Shown: positions 56,085 through 64,000 of the stretch, in pieces
Numbering within the stretch: the stretch's first letter is position 1
How the letters are laid out: every line of letters starts with the position of its first letter
Assembly: GCA_022702705.1 (NCBI GenBank)
Contig: CM040434.1
Span: forward strand, 19,139,771-19,203,770
Length of the DNA stretch: 64,000 nucleotides
Source of the DNA: Papilionanthe hookeriana x Papilionanthe teres
Lineage: Eukaryota; Streptophyta; Magnoliopsida; Asparagales; Orchidaceae
Reading direction: 5' to 3'
Program-made: the position numbers and the translations under genes
The notes under the pieces: model-generated
Databases searched by the model: none
The model's input: the letters and a program-made list of their open reading frames with translations, nothing else
Told to the model about the DNA's origin: nothing

Positions 56085-57860
56085 TGGTATCAAAGCCTAT
56101 ATTTTGTATTTAACCTTCTTTAAATTTGCATCTCATATCCATTCTCTTCTTATGATTGGGTAGGGGATATGTTATCCTTGTTAGTTAGTTATTTTATAAA
56201 TATTAATTATGCTTATATTTCACTTGTTTAGAATAGCTCCGAAGAGAAGAGGCACTACAACCGCTTGTGGAAGAGGAGTCTGTGCATCTTTCTAGGGGTC
56301 TCAGCTCCCCTAATCATTGTTGTGTTGATTCTGTTGAATTCAGCATAGTGAATCTCGTGGTGGTTGTAGCATAGATTGCTACTCAAACATTACAAGTTAG
56401 TTACACAGCTCAAATTACACAAGTAGTCCATGCTTTTCAGCAAGTAGCGCAACCAATACTATAAGCCGCTCAATTAGTACCACATTTTATGGAGGCAGAA
56501 CCTAAGAAACCAATGAAAGCGACCAGTGTGGGTGTCATGAATTGAGTGGTGGACTAATTTTTTAAGACACATCAACCTACCTCCAATGACACGATGGACT
56601 TAATCGAGTCTGATGCATGGCTTTATGATATAGAAAAGAGATTATGAGAAATAAAGTGCTCTGAAGATAGTAAGACAAATATTACAATGTTTTAGTTATA
56701 TGAAGGAACTAATGATTTGTGGGAGAGCCATCATCGCAACACTTTCATGGCCTGATTTCACAAGACTATTCTTAAAGAAATATTTCCCTATAGCGGACGA
56801 GAACAAGCTCGTGAATGACTTAAGGAAGCTGTAATAAGGAACAAAGATTGTTCTGTAGTACAAGACACAATTTGCTAGGTGATTAATCAACATGAAAATT
56901 GGAAGATCTGCCAACTAGTTGTTGGCTTGAGAGATGTATCGACTGTCAAGTGTTTGAAGTATAGAGAACTGATAGATCGAATTATTCATGCATTGATTGA
57001 GATCAATTTCTGCGAGGAATCACATGTGGGGAAAATTTTTTTTTAAGATAAATAAGTGAATGGGAGTTAACAAAAGAAAAAAACATCCAAATCATCGGGT
57101 GTAGAAGTAAAAAAACAAATTCTCGATGTGTTCATGCAGAAAATGACATTCTGAGACTTGTAACTTGGTTGTAGGTAAATGCTTCAACTGTTATAAGTAC
57201 AGACTATACTGCTAAAAATTGTCCCCTCAAAGTTTATGGTCAACCGCAATTGACAAATATCTTGGAAAATACTTTTAAGTCTCGCCACAAAAATAAGTGG
57301 CAGAAGCCAAATGACAGACACTTTTAGAATCATCACGAAATGGTCAAGTGAAGCATAATTATTTTCCACCTCAATAACAGGTGTAGTAAGTGATGGTGTC
57401 TCAACTGTATTAGCTCCATCCTTCCACATCAAAATACTAGCAGTACCACTAATCACAACAGTCACCACTGGCGTATCAACACCCTTCAATTGTGTAATAC
57501 TAGTAACAATCTCAAGCACCGAAGCAGCCCGAACAGGCGATTCCACTGCAAGCATTTGTTAAAATGTAGGAAGAAGCTCGAAAAGCTCCTTATGTTATGA
57601 CAAGTACTATCCTTATTTTAAAGCAATTGATATTGGTATTATTTTACTCTTTAGTAACTCATTCATTTATATTAAAAAAATGCATTCATTTTTTTCATTA
57701 TAATCATTTATATCAATCACTCTGCTCACTGGCTCACCTGTGATCATTACTCAGTGTGTTCATGATTGTGACATTGTCATAAATGACATTCATATGCCTT
57801 CTACTCTCATTGTATTCCCACTAGCTAAGTTTGAATCGTAGGTATGGAGTGGTGATCCAC
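56085..57860 (+). mobile_element. Decayed Ty3/gypsy gag-protease fragment
   Basis: The primer-binding site TGGTATCAAAGCC lies at 56085-56097. A retrotransposon gag domain runs from 56560 to 57000 (FFKTHQPTSNDTMDLIESDA; WLYDIEKRL; LYEGTNDLWESHHRN), with in-frame stops. A CCHC knuckle near 57180-57228 is broken by a frameshift (CFNCYKY ... TAKNCP). A pre-protease box with EEARKAP is near 57570, and a degraded protease follows to about 57860. RT, RNase H and integrase are absent. The sequence is cut where the repeat module begins at about 57966. Confidence 0.72.
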
Positions 57861-57965
57861 TTTTCGATATTTATACTTACAACTATGATATGAAAATTAG
57901 CAACGACACCAAAAACTTGATCCCGCACTGAATATATATATATACTTATGATTCTGTTATGGATT

Positions 57966-60300
57966 TTATGATTTATATTGTGGATACTACGCAAGTATAC
58001 GTATCGTTATCAAGTAATATATGACTCTAATGAAGTCCTAGATATCGATCCCACAAGGAAGTTAGAGAATTTCAAAGACAAATTAAAGTAGACTTACTTA
58101 CTATTCTAGTATACGGAAATTAAGAACACTTAGACTAAAATAAACTAATGCTTAAAAGTTGAAATTAAGATTTCAGAAAAGTTTCTTTCTCCTTGTTTGA
58201 GAGAATTAAGTGAATGAAGAATTAAATGAGTTTTTAATTGTATTGTGTCAAATAGGAGCATTCCTATTCTTTACCCTTTGGTCCAGGTGCAAAGAATATT
58301 GACTAGTCATATGTTTGATTATTGAATCTGTGGCTAGGTTGGGAGGATGTCGGCTGTCACTTCTGAGCTCCCACTTTCCCCTCGCCTGAGGGCTAACATC
58401 TAGACTTCAGCTCTCAAACAATTGGACCGAATTGAATATTTTAGTCTGTCACACTAAAATGTCCAATTCTACGCCCGATAGTTAATATTTCCCTATTTAT
58501 TTGCACCCTCCTTCCAAGGCTTTTGACTTCCCTGAATCTTGGATGTAATCTTTACTATAGTGATAATTCAACATATGTTAACAAATCGATTGGTCAGATT
58601 GAAAGTAAATTAAGTTTTAAGTAAAAAATAACACAAAGCATAGATTTTATTTAAAGTTAACAAACAAATAAACAAATATACTTATCTCAATTCTTCTCCC
58701 CAAGAAGACTCCTTGAAGTTCCTTTGACTCTTCCTTCCAGTACAGCACACCAAAACGCTAAACACTTTATCTACTCACTAAAAAGACTCTAGGATGACAC
58801 TTAAAATTACACTTAACTTCCACATAAATGACACAAAAATGACACACAAATGACTAGAATTCGTCTCTATTTATAGAAGGAGTCAAATCTCCAAAGAGTA
58901 CTTAAGCACCTCTTCAAAAAGCGTCCAGGTTCAATATATTTTGGCTCTTTTCAACTGTCTCGCCGTCGGCGGGCTTCTAGAAGATGGGCTAACCGCACCG
59001 ATCTAGCTGTCGGCGGGCTTGATCTCGCCGTCAGCGGGCTCTTTATAAAATATTCAAAAAGTTTTGGGAAAAACTCACCGTCGGCGGCCTTTTCCTCGCC
59101 GTCGGCGAGATAGTTCAATTTTCATCTAATTGAGTCCTTTTTGCTCCAAACCCGCTTCTTGTGGGCTTTTTGCTTTCAATACTTGTAAATCTTCATTCCT
59201 GCAATAAAATAAAGAAAATACATTTCTTTAAAGTGCAATTTCATATAAAATTGGTATAAATTTCTCAATACATTTTTCTGTGGTCAAAATCCCCCAAACT
59301 TAACTATTAGTTGTCCTCATGTAATTTAAATACTACATAAAAGTAAATGATTATTTGTTGTAAAGTTTTAATTCAGAAAAACTATGAATTTGATTAAAAT
59401 ACATATTATAGTAAAGTTTTCTAGAAATATTTTAAATAATTAAACTAATTCTATAGATATAAGGCTATTTAGTTCTCAAGTTTAAGATTTCTAGTCTTCT
59501 ATTTATTTTAAGAATGACTATACTTTTCAAATATTAAATTACTTAAGATATTCAGATGATAGGAATTTCATGAAAGCATTACTTAGTAAAATACTAATCC
59601 ATATATATAAGTTCAGAAATGTAATTGAAGTTTACCTTTTAGGTTGATTCAAATGAAGCTAATTTTTGATAAGACATCTCATCAAGTTTCTCCTCACTTT
59701 TTATATATATATATATATTTTTTTTTCTTTTTTTCTTTTTTTTTTTCTGGATTGATTTTCAATCCCTTTTTATTTACTTTTTTAAGTGAGGATCACTATT
59801 TTTGGTTAGCCTGTTAATAATTTTGAACTTTATTTTCCTCTTCCTAAATTTGAAATTGGAAACATTTCCTTACTTAATATATATTTCAAAGCTTTTACTT
59901 CATTGAGTTTCAATCTTTTCTTTCTCAATTAAATACTTAAGAATTTCATATTTGAAAATATAGTTTTTCTTACTTTAAATAGTTAACTATATTCTTATCC
60001 TTTTAAACTAAATTTCTTAATCTATAAAATTAGTTAATCATTATAATTATTTCTCTTAACTTTCTATAATAATTAAACAAATTAATTCTAGTTTATTGAA
60101 TTAAAATTACTACAGAAAATTATTTTATAATAATTTTGAAAATATAAATTAAGAACAATTTAATAATTAAATTTGTGTTTTTCTCTCCCCCAAACTTAAA
60201 TTTTTCTATCTATATAGGGTGAAAATGAAATAAACTGTAATATTTAAATCATACATTCGAGCCTTAGGTATTTCTTCTTTTTGCTGCAGGTTTTTCCATT
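57966..60300. repeat. Repeat module, copy 2
   Basis: Starts with TACGCAAGTATACGTATCG, then TATCGATCCCACAAGGAAGT, a sequence type that recurs in internal regions of plant gypsy (Athila/Tat-like) elements. It continues through ATTGGTCAGATTGAAAGTAA, a GC-rich word cluster, CAAAATCCCCCAAACTTAAC, a (TA)n plus poly-T tract (59700-59750), and CCCCCAAACTTAAA again near 60187. It has no ORF. The order of landmarks matches 19230-21400. Orientation and element class are inferred. Confidence 0.55.
58960..59110. repeat. GC-rich word cluster C1 (5 copies)
   Basis: Five copies of a 14-17-bp word, consensus CTCGCCGTCGGCGGGCT, begin near 58960, 59007, 59025, 59074 and 59096. The last, CTCGCCGTCGGCGAG, is a perfect 7+1+7 palindrome. 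The intervening DNA is ordinary AT-rich sequence. Confidence 0.85.
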
Positions 60301-61141
60301 ACTTAATTAACCTGTACTGTTAGTATTTTTCTACACACATAATATTAAAGAAAGTCTTTGGGTAAAGAAGTTTAACACAATACTACCACATTTTATACTA
60401 ACATATTATCCTACATCCACATACATTTACTAATTCAATCCAAGGTTACAATAGCAGTCTGAAAACATTAAAAATTTAAAAATTATATAACTTTTTTAAA
60501 AAATCTACACCACATCATAATCAAGTTCATAAGCTAAAACATTAATACTAAAATTTAAGACAACAAACAAACAATCATAACATCAGAGTTTATCAGTCAA
60601 ATAACTAAACAAATAAACATAGAATCTAATCTTCTGCATAAAGTCCCAAACTATATCGTCGTTTCCTTGATCGGTGGGTGGATTAGGCTGGTAATGAGTA
60701 TATCGGGGGCACTCGGGAAATACAACATCGAGCTCTCCTCTCCTATAATGATTCTCGGCATCATAATAGGCTATCTCATACTACGAATGTCTCTGGAGAT
60801 ACTCATCGTCATAATCATGTCTTCTCTCTAAGCCTCCGATTCTACGATCAATATGCTCTAGTTTTTCTTCTATTTTCTCAGAAACTTTTCCACTCGTAGA
60901 GTCATCTCATTCATCAAATCCTGAAGGGTAGGAGTACTATAGGGAGGAGGGTCATAACTGGTAGAGGGAATATCTCTACTCTAAGAAGGTACATAGCTCC
61001 TAATCCCATATCTCCATCCTCGTGGGATTCATAAGTCTTAATATTAGCCGGAGTAATGGGTTTCATAGGCTCCACCCATTCCTCATCATCTCTTGCCTCT
61101 ACCCTAGATAATTGGCAGAGTGCATAAATCAGACAAAGGTG
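60301..61141. other. Spacer downstream of the transposon-protein ORF
   Basis: AT-rich up to about 60620. From there to 61140 the composition is closer to coding on the minus strand (for example TCATCAAATCCTGAAGGGTA), so it may be the decayed C-terminal continuation of the ORF ending at 61142. I cannot assign a domain. Confidence 0.4.
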
Positions 61142-61813
61142 TCATAGTCCTCCTCCACTTTCACTTCTTGCAGTGACTAATATATTCTTGTAAATTATAC
61201 TTCCCACATTAATACTTCTTTGGTTCTGAATACAGAAATTTAGAACTGCTCTATCTCTTATTACCTCGCTATGGTGATAGGTGGGTAACAAGGTAGAACA
61301 AATAAAATAGTGCCAGGATTTAGATAATGCATTCAACATTGAGAGAGGAAAGTTTACCCTTTCACGCTGCTTAATCTTCCAAACTCCTTTCCCGTCAGTG
61401 AGAAAATTGATCACTTCTTCCAGTGGTCCTTCCATAGTTCCAAAGGTATCATACTCACTGGTGTATAAATCTCGTACTTCATAAAATGAATTAATCCTTG
61501 CAGCACTAAAATATACCAAAAATCCTCTCACCTTGATTGGTGCATCTTCGATCGCAGTCAGGTTGGCATAAAATTCTTTTACCACTTCCACAGCGGCTTT
61601 GTTGGTTATATAACATAAGTTTTCCCATCCTCTTTCTTTTATTATTCGCTCTACTTCACCTCCAGGATTTTTGAAAACTTGATCCTGAATGCATTTTCTG
61701 GCTTGAATATTATGAAAATATCTTGATTGTGTCCTTGCATTCACAAAACGAGTTTCGTCGTAATCCATTCTTCTCTTTTGTGGTGGTGCCATTTTTCCAT
61801 CTGTGAAATTCAC
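61142..61813 (-). CDS. Putative plant transposon protein ORF, open (223 codons)
   Basis: An uninterrupted ORF, with a likely start at Met1 or Met8 (MAPPQKRRM). Landmarks: RFVNARTQSRYFHNIQARKC (about 22-41), ERIIKERGWENLCYI, VVKEFYANLTAIE, VRGFLVYFSAARINSFYEV, WKIKQRERVNFPLSMLNALS, then KSWHYFICSTLLPTYHHSEV and RAVLNFCIQNQRSINVGSII. This layout (FYANL, VRG, F.AARIN, W..FI...LLPT, INVGSII) is that of the 'putative plant transposon protein' family found in gypsy-type elements. Its biochemical role is unknown. Its upstream flank carries cluster C2. Whether it is expressed is unknown. Confidence 0.7.
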   Translation of the reverse strand: MNFTDGKMAPPQKRRMDYDETRFVNARTQSRYFHNIQARKCIQDQVFKNPGGEVERIIKERGWENLCYITNKAAVEVVKEFYANLTAIEDAPIKVRGFLVYFSAARINSFYEVRDLYTSEYDTFGTMEGPLEEVINFLTDGKGVWKIKQRERVNFPLSMLNALSKSWHYFICSTLLPTYHHSEVIRDRAVLNFCIQNQRSINVGSIIYKNILVTARSESGGGL

Positions 61814-63100
61814 AAAAAACTTAACTAAACTTCTAAATATTACTAAGATGACTTCTGATAGTTACTAAAATCAATCTAAATCAAATTCCATGAATTTCTT
61901 CTAAGTCTTTTCTTCTCAATTCAAATTTTTCCAAAATTCCTCAATGTAGAAGAAATTCATGGTGAAAATAAAAAATTTTTACATATGAGTGAAGCTCTTA
62001 CCAAGGGAAGATGAAATCTGGCGTCAAAATGTGTTGAAATCGCTCCACATTCCAGATCTATCAAGCCCTAGGCCAGTTTTTCGAAGTTTTGAGGAAGGGG
62101 ACGATGAATAGTGTCGGTTGACTGGTAAAAATATAGTACATTTGGTGATCTTGCTGTCGGCGAGCTAATTAATTCACCAAGGCCAAAGTTTCGGAAAAAT
62201 CTCACCGTAAGCGGGATAGTTTTCGCTGTCAGCGGACTTTTCCTCGTCGTCGGCGGGATTTTCTTCTTTGTCGGCGGAATTTCCAAATTTTTAATATTTT
62301 TAACTTTTCAATTATATTTAACTTAGATTAAGCCTTGTTCATTTTTCTGGTCACTTAACTTGATATATATTTTTTAAGATTAGATATTCTACTGATTCAT
62401 ATAAGGTTTACACAACACAAACAGTATAATTTTTATAAATGAAATCCATGAACTTACAAACTTCAGATACCAAAAAACTAACAATTGACTTAACCCAAAC
62501 ACATCTAACTCAGCATTGCAATCCACACCACGATACTCTAAATGCTGAGACTAAACAAACAACATACAATCTCATATAAACTGAGATTATCTACGTAAAA
62601 TCCAAATCATATCAAAAACTAAATTCAAATCAACACACATACATATAATAAGAATAGAAATTTCTGCTTACTCATCGAATGCGAGCCGGTCTCTTCTCCG
62701 ATGTTTCCAATAGAACGCAGGTGCACAAACAAATTATAGAAAGGTCCGAAAGGAAGTGCACGGTAGAATCTTCTTCGATCCACCCTTTCATCTCGATAGT
62801 CGTATAAAACTTGCCTCTAGATGTCCTGTATGGTCAAAGTGCTCCTTCATTCTCTAATCGATGTGATCGAATAAATCGGATATATTATCGATATAATTCA
62901 TCACATTACGTAGTTCCTTCTCCGATCCTTTAAGTTTCCATAAATTGAGGTTTGTTACATCGGTCGGGGGCTTAACTAAAGGATTGTTTTGAGATGCTCG
63001 ATCAGAAATAATTACTTGTTTCATCATTGTTATCCAAAGTAGGAAACATATCCGTCGGATCTAGTGGTTTCCAAGGCAATAACACTTTTTCCCAAGCTTC
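61814..63100. other. Spacer between the two transposon-protein ORFs, with cluster C2
   Basis: Holds cluster C2 (62153-62280), an AT-rich stretch (62290-62660), and then 62670-63100, which lies at the same place after ORF 2 as 60620-61140 does after ORF 1 and has similar style (for example CTCTAGATGTCCTGTATGGT). This suggests two tandem or nested units of one element family. Confidence 0.45.
62153..62280. repeat. GC-rich word cluster C2 (5 copies)
   Basis: Copies of the C1 word begin near 62153 (GCTGTCGGCGAGCT), 62201 (CTCACCGTAAGCGGGA), 62224 (CGCTGTCAGCGGA), 62242 (CCTCGTCGTCGGCGGGA) and 62266 (CTTTGTCGGCGGAA). On the minus strand it is readable as a short ORF with repeated PPT/PLT units (62286-62068), but that is probably incidental. 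Confidence 0.8.
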
Positions 63101-63823
63101 TTAGGAAACTTGATGTCGACTACATAAAGCAAATATAGTTGATGGATGTCCAAGTCCATGAATCGACCCATGCACAATTAATCCTAATGCAAACTTCACA
63201 ATGATAGATCCAACATCAATAGGCAATCCAGATTGAATACAATAATTTAAAATTGTGCATTCCTTAGAGACTTTGTTTACCCTCATAGTGGGTAATAACT
63301 TTGACAAAATAAATAAATGCCAATGCTTTGAGACGGGGTTAAGAAGTGACGTAGAAAAACTAACGTACCCGTCTTCTCGTAATTCCCAATCATCAGGTTC
63401 GTCGGACAGATATCTATAGATCTCATTCATGTTGTATCTTGTAGGAACAAAATTTGAATAGTGGCAAACAGGGGTATTTTCAATCGAGTATAATTCATTA
63501 ATTCGAGAAGGAGTGAAAGTTACCCATCCGCCTCTTACGTAAACACTTCCATTATGGACCGCATGCAGATTAGAGTAGAATTACTTGACTACTGGAATGA
63601 CTACAGTAGATGTTGTATAGCAGAATACCTCCCAACGTCGCTGAACAATCATTTCTTCAATTGTTGTTGTTGAATTCTCTGCTCCTCTGTTTACGAATCA
63701 TCTTTCCTTAATCAGTCGCTTCTTCATCAAAACTTTGTTGAAAAGTCGCTGAGCCTCAGAACTGACGAACTTTCGTCGGTTAAAAACTCCAGATTTCGTG
63801 GTTTCTAGTGGTTTGGAGGACAT
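63101..63823 (-). pseudogene. Second transposon-protein ORF with two in-frame stops
   Basis: From ATG at 63823 a single frame runs 240 codons to the stop at 63101, broken by TGA at codon 42 and TAA at codon 81. It aligns along its length with the ORF at 61142-61813: FVSSEAQRLFNKVLMKKRLI with RFVNARTQ..., RRWEVFCYTTST with RGWENLCYITNK, FYSNLHAV with FYANLTAI, VRGGWVTFTPSRINELYSIE with VRGFLVYF..., then KHWHLFILSKLLPTMR and IDVGSIIVKFAL. Identity is modest, so it is an old paralogue rather than a recent duplicate. Confidence 0.75.
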
Positions 63824-63965
63824 AATAGATTGTTTTGGAGAGCACTAATCATTTCTAAGGAAGAATATAGTGTAAAAAATGAAGTTTTAAATGTTTTATA
63901 TAGAGAAATGGCCTTAGAACCATCCAAAACTGCAAAATAACTCACAAAAATCACTTTTTAACTAT

Positions 63966-64000
63966 CTCGCCGTCGGTGGTAATGATCTTGTCGTCGACGG
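63966..64000. repeat. GC-rich word cluster C3 (2 copies, cut by window end)
   Basis: CTCGCCGTCGGTGG at 63966-63979 and CTTGTCGTCGACGG at 63987-64000. The cluster lies 143 bp upstream of the start of the stopped ORF, as C2 lies about 340 bp upstream of the open one. The window ends inside it. Confidence 0.75.

Noticed and set aside
57184..57555. 123-codon minus-strand ORF in the gypsy remnant
   Set aside because: The plus strand carries the gypsy CCHC and EEARKAP landmarks over this interval, so this is a chance reverse frame.

Overview
This is nuclear DNA of a flowering plant. It is AT-rich, with spliced genes using canonical GT/AG introns, a chloroplast-targeted HSP70, a plant-specific trihelix transcription factor, and many plant transposable-element families (Ty1/copia, Ty3/gypsy, LINE, RTE, hAT, FAR1/MULE, MITEs). 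I cannot name the species. The long, transposon-filled introns fit a genome of medium or large size.

Layout. (1) About 0.2-2.7 kb, minus strand: a broken FAR1-related/MULE transposase gene followed by a ~199-bp tandem array that may lie in its first intron. (2) 2.9-16.1 kb, plus strand: a complete chloroplast-stromal HSP70 gene with 8 exons encoding 701 residues. Its promoter has a perfect heat-shock element and a G-box palindrome. (3) 16.5-25.5 kb: intergenic transposon debris, namely a copia gag remnant, a non-coding repeat module, a MITE with ~40-bp inverted ends, and a LINE 5' end with a tandemly repeated leader and a DUF4283 ORF. (4) 26.4-53.4 kb, minus strand: one GT-1/GT-4-type trihelix transcription factor gene. 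Its 5 exons (1,164 nt of CDS, 387 residues) are spread over 27 kb. The introns hold a hAT transposase carrying a copia gag fragment, an antisense RTE LINE, a truncated copia, a full-length copia with both LTRs, and a copia nested inside an older, oppositely oriented copia. (5) 53.5-64.0 kb: a dispersed-repeat promoter flank, a decayed gypsy gag-protease fragment, and a second copy of the repeat module seen at 19-21 kb. This second copy lies beside two related ORFs of the 'putative plant transposon protein' type, one open and one with two stops.

Only two host genes look functional: the HSP70, a plastid protein-folding and import chaperone, and the GT-1-like factor, a nuclear DNA-binding protein. 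They are oriented tail to tail with about 10 kb of transposon-derived DNA between them. I found no RNA gene, CRISPR array or prokaryote-type operon. The least explained signals are GC-rich 15-bp word clusters (consensus CTCGCCGTCGGCGGGCT) repeated near the transposon-protein ORFs, and an analogous GGTCACG cluster at the equivalent place in the other module copy.
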